Shown here piece by piece: positions 1 to 6,947 of a stretch of DNA of 54,407 nucleotides. Within the stretch, counting starts at the first letter, position 1; every line of letters starts with the position of its first letter. The notes under the pieces were generated by a model. That model was not told where the DNA came from. It was given only the letters and a program-made list of their open reading frames with translations, and did no database searches. Source of the DNA: Flavobacteriales bacterium (lineage in GTDB: Bacteria; Bacteroidota; Bacteroidia; Flavobacteriales_F; PHOS-HE28); assembly GCA_016718655.1 (NCBI GenBank), contig JADKCV010000022.1, forward strand, positions 1 to 54,407. Reading direction: 5' to 3'. Both the position numbers and the translations under genes were made by a program.

Positions 1-104
1 GTGGTTTTACCCTACCAAATGGTGGAATAGTACCCACTGCCATGGTCTGCATGACGCGGAAATAAACCATAGAGGCACAACCGAGTAGTTAGCAGCCAAT
101 AAGT

Positions 105-667
105 ATGAAACGTTCACTCATAGTCAGTGCACTTCTTCTGCTTCTACAAGGATGCTATTTCGGTCATAATCCATCCGTTTATAACAAGGATCTACCAGGT
201 GGACTTCGCCTCGACGCAATGTTCCATATGGAAGAGATGGCTTTATACAAGAAATGCAGTTCTGGTGCTATTATCAATAGTTCTATCACCAAAATTGGCT
301 GGACTGATGATTTTGTCATTGCTCAATCGCACCCATATCCTCATAGCATGCCCGACTGATACAATAGGATCTCGGATACTCTTTAGGAGAAATAAAGGAC
401 TCGTGGACATAGCTCTACTTTTGTTCCACTATAGACAAGATGTTTGGAACAATTGTAGCGGAAATGCATCTTCGGTATCCTTACGTAGAGACAAAATCAG
501 ACTCAACGACCTCTGACTATAGAGTGCTTCCACGGTGGTACATCGTTGACATAGATAAGGAGTGTAGCGTATTCAAAACTTATTCTTATAATGAGTTTAT
601 GGATAAACGTCAATCCATGGGCGTTCCTAATAATATAAAGATTGAAGAAAACAATTTCGCCACATAA
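105..667 (+). pseudogene. decayed small lipoprotein gene, DUF3997-like
   Basis: An ATG at 105 opens a lipoprotein signal peptide (MKRSLIVSALLLLLQGC, Cys17 as lipid site). The reading frame stops at 357-359. Sequence that appears to belong to the same protein continues in another frame from about 440 to 667 and ends with PRWYIVDIDKECSVF and YNEFMDKRQSMGVP. The order (lipobox, a segment with IGWTDDFVIAQSHP, then WYIVD and a YxEFxxKRxxxGVP tail) resembles the DUF3997 family as I remember it. Stops at 357-359, 365-367 and 407-409 mean that more than one change separates the halves, so I call it a remnant. A sequencing error near the contig start is possible but would need several events. The DNA is much more AT-rich than the core genes from 1.6 kb onward. 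Function is unknown. Confidence 0.45.
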
Positions 668-675
668 GTAAAGAA

Positions 676-806
676 ACTGCTAACATGTTTCTTGCCGCAA
701 GCCGCCCTCGTCCCGGTGCCAACTCCCGTTGAAGCATGATAACTTCGTCCAGGAACAAGATCACGAAAGGCGGCCTGCGGCAAGCGCAGGCCCGTTTTCG
801 GTCATT
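676..806. repeat. cassette-like inverted repeat after the first AT-rich gene
   Basis: The arm 691-706 (CTTGCCGCAAGCCGCC) pairs with 769-784 with one mismatch in 16, enclosing about 62 bases. It is GC-rich, unlike the AT-rich genes either side. The motif CTGCTAAC at 679-686 is the exact reverse complement of GTTAGCAG at 88-95, upstream of the first gene, so that gene is bracketed by an inverted 8-mer. This resembles the recombination sites of integron-type cassettes in general form only; a classical RYYYAAC/GTTRRRY pair is not clear. Confidence 0.45.
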
Positions 807-830
807 CATTAACTAAGAACAATATAAAAA

Positions 831-1382
831 ATGAGATTTTTAGTTTTTATCATTTCTTCACTCACGACACTAACTCTTTTGGGACAACATGCGACCGATG
901 ACAATCTTGTATTCTGGAATTCTGCAAGAAAATTGACCGTTGATGACTTCGGAATTAAAACAATGGACAATGAAACCAACTCGTCTTTTGCACAGTTCTC
1001 GGTTGACTATCAAGTAAGTGGATTTGACTTTATGACAAAGAACTTTAATAAAAAGGTTCGAAACTATTTGATCAGATCAGCATCGACAATAGATACAACC
1101 TCTGACGTCACAGCTTCACTTAGGTATCAGCAGACACTATTTGATATCTGTGAAATCTATACGCGGCAATTCCGAAAAGCTCTAAAGGAGAACAGAAAGA
1201 AAATTGCATCAGGGACACAATTTATTGACGGACTGAACCAAAAAGCCATGACGGACTTCTCGAACAGACGAGTTCAATACGACAGGGACTCAAACTTCGG
1301 GACGATCAAGGAGAAACAGATCGAATGGGAGGATCTGATCAAAAAGGAATTGAATGAATTGAATGAGTTTGCAAACGAGTAA
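831..1382 (+). CDS. secreted DUF922-like protein lacking the zinc-protease motif
   Basis: 183 residues. The N-terminus is a signal peptide (MRFLVFIISSLTTLTLLGQ) ending near residue 19. The mature part begins with a WNSARKLTVDDF motif like the WxxxxKLTWDDF opening of DUF922 proteins. Later come FDICEIYTRQFRKAL and YDRDSNFGTIKEKQIEW, which align by eye with the family's HFDIxExxAR helix and C-terminal YDxxTxHG...QxxW segment. DUF922 enzymes normally carry HExxH just before FDI. Here the equivalent positions read YQQTL, so both histidines and the glutamate are missing and a zinc-protease activity is unlikely. It is a single AT-rich gene between two hairpin elements and looks like an acquired cassette. 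The family assignment is by recognition, not by search. Confidence 0.55.
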   Translation: MRFLVFIISSLTTLTLLGQHATDDNLVFWNSARKLTVDDFGIKTMDNETNSSFAQFSVDYQVSGFDFMTKNFNKKVRNYLIRSASTIDTTSDVTASLRYQQTLFDICEIYTRQFRKALKENRKKIASGTQFIDGLNQKAMTDFSNRRVQYDRDSNFGTIKEKQIEWEDLIKKELNELNEFANE

Positions 1383-1620
1383 TGGTTGAAAGAACGACCG
1401 CTAACAGTATGTTGCTGCAATGGTTCCGTGACGAGTTGGTTTAAAGTTAAAACCTGCGCCGGGTCTCCTGCAAGGGACCCTGCGCTTGCACCCAACGCGC
1501 TTTTCAAGCCTTGACAGCGGCCAGCGTATCACCAATGAATTTAGTGTGTAACCGCTAGGTCACCCAGCCACGCTAGGCGAGTTCGTGCCTCAGGAGACCC
1601 CTTGGAGGTCCAAGAACGCC
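1383..1620. repeat. non-coding cassette-like spacer with a stem-loop
   Basis: I see no gene here. GACCGCTAAC (1396-1405) follows the stop codon, echoing CTGCTAAC after the previous gene. A GC-rich stem-loop pairs 1456-1465 (GCGCCGGGTC) with 1476-1485 (GACCCTGCGC), with one mismatch in ten and a ten-base loop. It may act as a terminator for the DUF922-like gene or as part of a recombination site; it has no T-tract. Confidence 0.4.
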
Positions 1621-1923
1621 CTATGACTTGGGAGATAGCCCGAATTGGTTGACCCTTTGCTCGCCCGCTGCGATCAACATCCACAGCACAAAGAAGGGGA
1701 CGAAGAACCACCACCACGGCTTGCCAAGATCATGGCAGCGCTTGACTCCTTGTGCCAAGAATAACCACGTAACTGGCAACGCGATCAGGCCGACATGGTA
1801 AGGCGGCAACTTCGGTGCGAAAGCGATCCCCACTACCAGCGAGATCGCGAACAGGATCACGACACTGATCACAAGTTCAAGTCTTCGAGTTCGTCCTTGG
1901 AACGAGAACGGCTTGCGGTACAT
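1621..1923 (-). CDS. DUF805 family inner-membrane protein
   Basis: 100 residues, a typical length for DUF805. The N-terminal FSFQGRTRRLEL matches the family's FxGRxxRxEyW opening, and GVKRCHDLGKPWWW matches the central RRxHDxGxxGWW motif. At least three hydrophobic segments are visible (about 16-36, 42-60 and 70-85). The function of DUF805 proteins is unknown. The gene lies four bases downstream of tyrS on the same strand and is probably transcribed from the tyrS promoter. Confidence 0.8.
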   Translation of the reverse strand: MYRKPFSFQGRTRRLELVISVVILFAISLVVGIAFAPKLPPYHVGLIALPVTWLFLAQGVKRCHDLGKPWWWFFVPFFVLWMLIAAGEQRVNQFGLSPKS

Positions 1924-1927
1924 GACA

Positions 1928-3205
1928 CTACCCCACCTTCACCAGAAAGTAGTTCTTCTTCCCGCGTTGCAGCAGGATGAAGCGTCCGCCCAAGCGATCA
2001 GCTTCGCTCACCATACGCTGCTCATCCACCTTCACCTTGTTCACGCTGATGCTGCCCTCCTTCAAGGCACGCTTCGCCTCACCCTTGCTGGGCAGGAAGC
2101 CGGTATGATCGGTGAGCAGGTCGATGATGGAAGTGCCGGAATCCAGCGCACTGCGCGCCACATCGGCTTGCGGAACGCCTTCGAACACGTCTTCCCATTG
2201 TTGTGCCGTGAGACCGGATAGGCCATCGGCGCTGTTGCCAAAGAGCACCTCACTGGCGGCGATGGCACCTGTGAGCTCCTGTTCGCCATGCACCCGTCGC
2301 GTGATCTCGGCGGCCAGCTCCTTCTGCAGGTTGCGCTTGTGCGGTGCCACTGCGTGATCGGTGATCAGCGCCTCCAACTCCGCTTGGCCGCGAGTGCTGA
2401 AGATCCGCAAGAAACGTGGCGTGTCATCATCACTTGCATTCAACCAGAACTGGTAGAACTTGTAGGGTGAGGTACGTTGCGCGTCCAACCAGATGTTGCC
2501 GCCCTCGCTCTTGCCGAATTTGGTGCCATCGGCCTTGGTGAGCAAGGGAGTGGTGACCGCATAGGCTTCGCCCCCTCCCATCCGACGGATGAGTTCCGTG
2601 CCCGTTGTGATGTTGCCCCATTGATCACTACCACCCATCTGTAGCGTACAACCCAAGGTCCTGTTCAAGTGGACGTAGTCATAGCCTTGCACCAGCTGAT
2701 AGGAGAACTCCGTGAAGCTGATGCCCGTCTCCAAGCGGTTCTTCACGCTGTCCTTGGCCATCATGTAGTTGACGGTGATGTGCTTGCCCACCTCGCGGAT
2801 GAAGTGGAGGAAGCCCATGTCCTTGAACCAGTCGTAGTTGTTGACCAGCTGTGCCGGATTGGTGGGGTGTTCGAAATCCAGGAAGCGCTGCAGCTGGGCC
2901 TTGATGCAGGCCACGTTGTGGCGCAGGGCCTCCTCATCGAGCAGGTTGCGCTCGCTGCTCTTTCCGCTGGGGTCGCCCACCATGCCGGTGGCGCCACCCA
3001 CCAGGGCCACGGCGCGGTGCCCCGAGCGTTGGAAGTGCGTGAGGAACATGATCTGCACCAGGTTGCCCACGTGCAGGGAATCGGCGGTGGGATCGAAGCC
3101 GATGTAGCCGCGCTGCGGACCTTTCGCCAGGTGTTCCTCCACGCCGGGGGTGCTGTCCTGCAGCATACCGCGCCAGCGCAGTTCGTCGATGAAGCCGTTC
3201 GCCAT
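1928..3205 (-). CDS. tyrS: tyrosine--tRNA ligase
   Basis: Cytosolic class I aminoacyl-tRNA synthetase that charges tRNA-Tyr with tyrosine using ATP. The ATG at 3205 gives 425 residues, the usual length, beginning MANGFIDELRWRGML. The HIGH-type signature is HVGN (about residues 45-48) in FDPTADSLHVGNL, and the KMSKS-type loop is KFGKS, shortly after LLTKADGT. The C-terminus carries an S4 RNA-binding domain (FLPSKGEAKRALKEGSISVN). The open frame runs further upstream to 3382 but passes through a clear -7 promoter element (3259-3266), so the longer start is rejected. DUF805 follows in the same transcription unit. Confidence 0.95.
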   Translation of the reverse strand: MANGFIDELRWRGMLQDSTPGVEEHLAKGPQRGYIGFDPTADSLHVGNLVQIMFLTHFQRSGHRAVALVGGATGMVGDPSGKSSERNLLDEEALRHNVACIKAQLQRFLDFEHPTNPAQLVNNYDWFKDMGFLHFIREVGKHITVNYMMAKDSVKNRLETGISFTEFSYQLVQGYDYVHLNRTLGCTLQMGGSDQWGNITTGTELIRRMGGGEAYAVTTPLLTKADGTKFGKSEGGNIWLDAQRTSPYKFYQFWLNASDDDTPRFLRIFSTRGQAELEALITDHAVAPHKRNLQKELAAEITRRVHGEQELTGAIAASEVLFGNSADGLSGLTAQQWEDVFEGVPQADVARSALDSGTSIIDLLTDHTGFLPSKGEAKRALKEGSISVNKVKVDEQRMVSEADRLGGRFILLQRGKKNYFLVKVG

Positions 3206-3258
3206 GATGATGAGCGCTGGCCGGGACCACATGGGTCGAGTTCCGGTCACAGCGGCGG

Positions 3259-3266
3259 CAAAGATA
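3259..3266 (-). promoter_or_regulatory. tyrS promoter -7 element
   Basis: On the minus strand this reads TATCTTTG, a perfect match to the Bacteroidota TAnnTTTG -7 consensus. The expected start of transcription is near 3253, about 48 bases before the ATG at 3205. Confidence 0.55.
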
Positions 3267-3290
3267 GCCGGGCGGTGAGGCGGTGCGGAG

Positions 3291-3297
3291 TACCTTG
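3291..3297 (+). promoter_or_regulatory. possible -7 element for the SDR gene
   Basis: TACCTTG, close to the TAnnTTTG consensus, lies 27 bases before the ATG at 3324. It is divergent from the tyrS promoter. Confidence 0.3.
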
Positions 3298-3323
3298 CGC
3301 ACCTTGGATCGAGCGAACGCGAC

Positions 3324-4337
3324 ATGCAATTGATCACTGGTGGAACCGGGATAGTGGGTATCCACCTGTTACACCTGCTCACGTCCTGCGGGCACTCGGT
3401 ACGTGCCTTGGTGCGGCCTGGTTCGGATCGCCGGATCGTGGAACGCGTGTTCCGTCATTACTCCACGGACCCCAATGAATTGCTTGCTCGGATCACCTGG
3501 GTGGAAGGCGACCTGCACGACATGTCGTCCTTGGAGGACGCCATGGTCGGCGTGGAACGGGTCTACCATGCCGCTGCGCTGGTATCGTTCGATCCGCGCG
3601 AGCTGCGGGAACTGCGCCGGACCAACATCGAGGGCACTGCCAATGTGGTGAACGCGGCACTGAACGCCGGTGTGAGCCGCCTCTGCCACGTGAGCTCCAC
3701 GGCCAGTATGGGTCGGGCAGTGGCTGGAGTACCGGTGGATGAATCGTTGCCATGGGTCGAGGATCGAACCACCTCACCCTATGCGCTCAGCAAATACGAA
3801 TCGGAACTGGAGGTGCAGCGTGGCATCGCCGAAGGCTTGGATGCGGTGATCGCCAACCCGAGCGTTGTCATCGGCCCCGGTTCACCAGGCCGCAGTTCCA
3901 TGACCCTCGCCGAACGGCTACACCGCGGCACACGCTTCCATCCCACGGGCAGTAACGGGTTCGTGGATGCACGCGATGTGGCGCAAGCGCTCGTGCTGCT
4001 GATGGAGCAAGGCGCCACGGGCGAACGTCACTTGATCGTAGGCGGTAACCACAGCTACGCGGAGCTCTTCGGTATGCACGCCACGGCGTACGGACGACCG
4101 CCATCTTCACGACCACTGTGGCCCTGGGTCCTGGCCTTGGCTTGGCGGTTCGAACGGTTGCGTACCGCCATCACACGTCAGCGACCCATGATCACCCGGC
4201 ATACCGTGCACAGTTCCATGGGCCAGCGGGCATACGACTCCGGTCGGATCAAGGCCCTGGGGATGCGTTTCCGTCCGGTGCAGGAGGCGGTGGACAATGT
4301 GGCCCGCTTCCTCAAGGCTGCGGATCGACCGCAGTAG
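3324..4337 (+). CDS. NAD(P)-dependent epimerase/dehydratase-type (extended SDR) protein
   Basis: 337 residues. The N-terminal Rossmann motif GGTGIVG (about residues 6-12) binds the nucleotide. The active-site YALSKYESE supplies the Tyr-x3-Lys pair (about Tyr152/Lys156), preceded by a serine-rich HVSSTASMG strand. The length and layout fit the extended SDR group (dihydroflavonol-reductase-like or sugar-nucleotide epimerases). The substrate cannot be told from sequence. The gene stands alone and is divergent from tyrS. Its last 26 bases overlap the end of the convergent DUF4296 gene. Confidence 0.85.
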   Translation: MQLITGGTGIVGIHLLHLLTSCGHSVRALVRPGSDRRIVERVFRHYSTDPNELLARITWVEGDLHDMSSLEDAMVGVERVYHAAALVSFDPRELRELRRTNIEGTANVVNAALNAGVSRLCHVSSTASMGRAVAGVPVDESLPWVEDRTTSPYALSKYESELEVQRGIAEGLDAVIANPSVVIGPGSPGRSSMTLAERLHRGTRFHPTGSNGFVDARDVAQALVLLMEQGATGERHLIVGGNHSYAELFGMHATAYGRPPSSRPLWPWVLALAWRFERLRTAITRQRPMITRHTVHSSMGQRAYDSGRIKALGMRFRPVQEAVDNVARFLKAADRPQ

Positions 4338-4668
4338 GTGATCGGTCCTTACGCCTGGTCAGTTCCGTGATGACATCCTCGTAGATGGCTGTCATCTCCT
4401 CGTGCCGGGCACCGTAGTAGGCCAAACTGGTCCGGAACTCCTCCTTGGTGACACCGTTGCGCGCGAACACCTCCTCGGCATAGCGGTCGGAGGGGATCGT
4501 GCCGATCGGCTCCACGACCAATTCATGGTTGATGCGGGCCTCCACGAGCTGCAGGTCACAGAGCACCGCAGTGAACGGTTCTCGTGCCAGCACTTCCGGA
4601 GGTCGCATGGAACCCTGTTCGCATGCGATCAATGCGATGGATAGGATCAGTGCCGACAGGGTCCTCAT
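4312..4668 (-). CDS. DUF4296 lipoprotein
   Basis: 118 residues with a lipoprotein signal peptide (MRTLSALILSIALIAC, Cys16). The mature part is helical, with PFTAVLCDLQLVEAR and NGVTKEEFRTSLAYY, the pattern of DUF4296, a Bacteroidota family of unknown function usually found next to dihydroorotase. Its ATG overlaps the dihydroorotase stop (ATGA, 4665-4668), so translation is probably coupled. It is the last gene of the GT2 - pyrC - DUF4296 operon. Confidence 0.8.
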   Translation of the reverse strand: MRTLSALILSIALIACEQGSMRPPEVLAREPFTAVLCDLQLVEARINHELVVEPIGTIPSDRYAEEVFARNGVTKEEFRTSLAYYGARHEEMTAIYEDVITELTRRKDRSPTAVDPQP

Positions 4669-5999
4669 CGGTCGAAGCGCAAACGTTCACCCCGGACGGA
4701 CCCATCCACGCGTCCTTCCACAAAGACCGCCTGGCCATTCACCCAAGTGCGAAGAACACGGGAACGGAAGGTGTGTCCTTCGAAGGGTGACCAACCACAC
4801 TTCGACAACACATTGCCGCGGTCCACGGTCCATGGTGCATCGAGGTCGACAAGCACCAGATCAGCGTGGTATCCTTCCCGGATGTATCCCCTTCCTTCCA
4901 CTTGGAAGAGGCGGGCCGGTGCATGGGACAACTTGTCCACCACCTGATGCAGGGTGAACACACCCTGGTGCATGAGATCCAACATGGCCACGAGGGAATG
5001 TTGGACCAGTGGGCCACCGGATGGGCACTGGGCATAAGGCCGTCCCTTCTCCTCCAACGTGTGCGGAGCATGGTCCGTGGCCACCACGTCGATGCGGTCG
5101 TCCACCACGGCCTGCCGGATGGCGGCGCGGTCGGAGGCGTTCTTCACCGCAGGATTCCACTTGATCAGGGATCCTTTGCTCGCATGATCCTCAGCTGTGA
5201 ACCATAGGTGATGGATGCACGCCTCCGCGGTGATCCGCTTGTTCTGGACCGGTCCGGGATCGAAGAGCTCGAGTTCCCGTTCCGTGCTGATATGCAGGAC
5301 GTGAAGGCGGGTCCCATGTTCGCGCGCCCTTGCCACAGCGCGGGAGCTGCTGAGGTAGCAGGCCTCGGCATCACGGATCACCGGGTGCTGATCCACCGGG
5401 ATGTCCGCTCCCCACCGTGCCTCCGCCTTTGCCATATTGCTACGGATGGTCTTCTCATCCTCGGCATGAACGGCAAGGATCATATGGGCGCGTCGGAACA
5501 ATTCATCCAACGTGTGTTCATCGTTCACCAGCATGTTACCGGTACTGGAACCCAGGAAAGCCTTCAGACCACAAACCGTTCGTGGGTCGGTGCGAAGTAC
5601 TTCATCGAGGTTGTCATTCCCCACTCCCATGTAGAAGGAGTAGTTGACCAACGATGACGCCGCTCCCATTCGATACTTATCCTCGAGCAGCTCCTGGGTG
5701 AGCGTATTGGGCACCGTGTTGGGCATTTCCATGAAACTGGTGACCCCACCTGCTGCTGCTGCTGCGCTAGCGTGTGCGATATCCTCCTTGTGCGTCGATC
5801 CGGGTTCACGGAAATGCACTTGATCATCGATCACCCCGGGGAACAGGTATCGGCCGCGCGCATCCACTTCGTGGGTGTTGTTGGAACCGATGCCTTCCGT
5901 GGCGATGCGTTCGATGCGGCCATTGCGCACCAGCACATCGGCCTGGAGTTCGACCCCTTCATTCACGAGGATGCAATCGCGGATCAGGACGTTGTTCAT
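4665..5999 (-). CDS. pyrC: dihydroorotase
   Basis: Catalyses the reversible cyclisation of carbamoyl-aspartate to dihydroorotate in pyrimidine synthesis. At 444 residues it fits the amidohydrolase-superfamily (class I) enzymes. Visible motifs: PGVIDDQVHFREPGSTHKED, where metal ligands normally sit in HxH but here read QVH; HAEDE (about residue 180); and VATDHAPHTLEEK, carrying the catalytic Asp. The Gln in place of the first metal-binding His is, as I recall, common in Bacteroidota dihydroorotases, so I do not treat it as inactivating. It overlaps the upstream glycosyltransferase by four bases and the downstream DUF4296 gene by four bases. Confidence 0.88.
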   Translation of the reverse strand: MNNVLIRDCILVNEGVELQADVLVRNGRIERIATEGIGSNNTHEVDARGRYLFPGVIDDQVHFREPGSTHKEDIAHASAAAAAGGVTSFMEMPNTVPNTLTQELLEDKYRMGAASSLVNYSFYMGVGNDNLDEVLRTDPRTVCGLKAFLGSSTGNMLVNDEHTLDELFRRAHMILAVHAEDEKTIRSNMAKAEARWGADIPVDQHPVIRDAEACYLSSSRAVARAREHGTRLHVLHISTERELELFDPGPVQNKRITAEACIHHLWFTAEDHASKGSLIKWNPAVKNASDRAAIRQAVVDDRIDVVATDHAPHTLEEKGRPYAQCPSGGPLVQHSLVAMLDLMHQGVFTLHQVVDKLSHAPARLFQVEGRGYIREGYHADLVLVDLDAPWTVDRGNVLSKCGWSPFEGHTFRSRVLRTWVNGQAVFVEGRVDGSVRGERLRFDR

Positions 6000-6715
6000 G
6001 GCTTGCGGATACGCAGTCGCATCTTCAGCACGCCGAGGAAGGCCTCGTGGAAGATGTTCATGCTCATCTTGCTCTGCCCCTTCTCGCGATCCTTGAACGT
6101 GATCGGCACTTCCACGATGCGGAAGCCATGGAGGGTCACACGATACTTCATCTCCACCTGGAACGCATATCCGATGAACTTGATCTCATCCAATGGGATC
6201 CCCTGGAGCACTTCCTTGCGGTAACAAACGAAACCGGCCGTGGTGTCCCTTACGCCGAGCCAAAGCACGGTGCGCACGTAAAGCGAGGCACAATAGCTCA
6301 GCAACACACGGTTCCAGGACCAGTTCGACACACGACCACCCTTGACATAGCGTGAACCTACGGACATCCCGACCCCATCCGCCCTGCAAGCGTCGAATAG
6401 CCGTACCAGGTCATCCGGGTCGTGGGAGAAGTCGGCATCCATCTCGAACACAAAGGCGTAGTTGCGAGCGATGGCCCACTTGAATCCTGCGATGTACGCT
6501 GTGCCCAATCCAAGCTTTCCGCTGCGTTCCATGACGTGGACGCGTTCCGGCTCACGGGCCATGAACTCCTTCACGATCAGGGCGGTACCATCCGGTGATC
6601 CGTCATCCACCACCAACACATGGAAGGCGGGTTCCAGACGGAGCACATGGGACAGCATGTCCGCGATGTTCTCCCGTTCGTTGAAAGTGGGTATGATGAC
6701 CAGACGTTCGGGCAC
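5996..6715 (-). CDS. polyprenol monophosphomannose synthase-like glycosyltransferase, family 2
   Basis: 239 residues. A GT-A fold glycosyltransferase: VIIPTFNERENI (about 6-17), HVLVVDDGSPDGT with the metal-binding DDGSPDGT, and FEMDADFSHDP, the DxD-type motif. The closest known type is the dolichol-phosphate mannose synthase (Dpm1) catalytic domain without C-terminal membrane helices. It probably transfers a sugar from a nucleotide donor to a polyprenyl phosphate at the inner membrane. The start is a GTG at 6713-6715, chosen because MPERLVIIPTFNE is the normal family N-terminus and a strong -7 element lies 23 bases upstream. It is first in the operon with pyrC. Confidence 0.88.
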   Translation of the reverse strand: MPERLVIIPTFNERENIADMLSHVLRLEPAFHVLVVDDGSPDGTALIVKEFMAREPERVHVMERSGKLGLGTAYIAGFKWAIARNYAFVFEMDADFSHDPDDLVRLFDACRADGVGMSVGSRYVKGGRVSNWSWNRVLLSYCASLYVRTVLWLGVRDTTAGFVCYRKEVLQGIPLDEIKFIGYAFQVEMKYRVTLHGFRIVEVPITFKDREKGQSKMSMNIFHEAFLGVLKMRLRIRKP

Positions 6716-6737
6716 GTGGACCTCGCTGTGGGGCGGC

Positions 6738-6745
6738 CAAAGATA
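6738..6745 (-). promoter_or_regulatory. promoter -7 element for the GT2-pyrC operon
   Basis: The minus strand reads TATCTTTG, a perfect TAnnTTTG match followed by GCCGCC, the same arrangement as the tyrS promoter. The expected transcript starts near 6732 and the GTG start is at 6715. Confidence 0.55.
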
Positions 6746-6823
6746 ATCGGGGCATGCTCAGGCATTGCCCGAACCCTCAACGATTTAACACAGGGGGAAC
6801 ACCGGGCTGGGCAAGGGAAATCA

Positions 6824-6831
6824 TACCTTCG
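6824..6831 (+). promoter_or_regulatory. likely -7 element for the TonB receptor operon
   Basis: TACCTTCG followed by CGGCCCC. This TAnnTTCG variant recurs before other genes in this window (for example TAACTTCG at 18921 and 22477). About 115 bases of leader separate it from the proposed start codon. Confidence 0.35.
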
Positions 6832-6947
6832 CGGCCCCAACGCCCACGAGCACGTGCACCACGTCCGAACAACCCGCCACACCAACCCTTCTCCGGGTTC
6901 GGGACGGTGATCCGGATACAGGCATGTTCTGCGCACCCCTTGAGCCC

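Noticed and set aside
2669..3478. 269-residue plus-strand frame
   Set aside because: Antisense to tyrS and crosses both divergent promoters and the SDR start.
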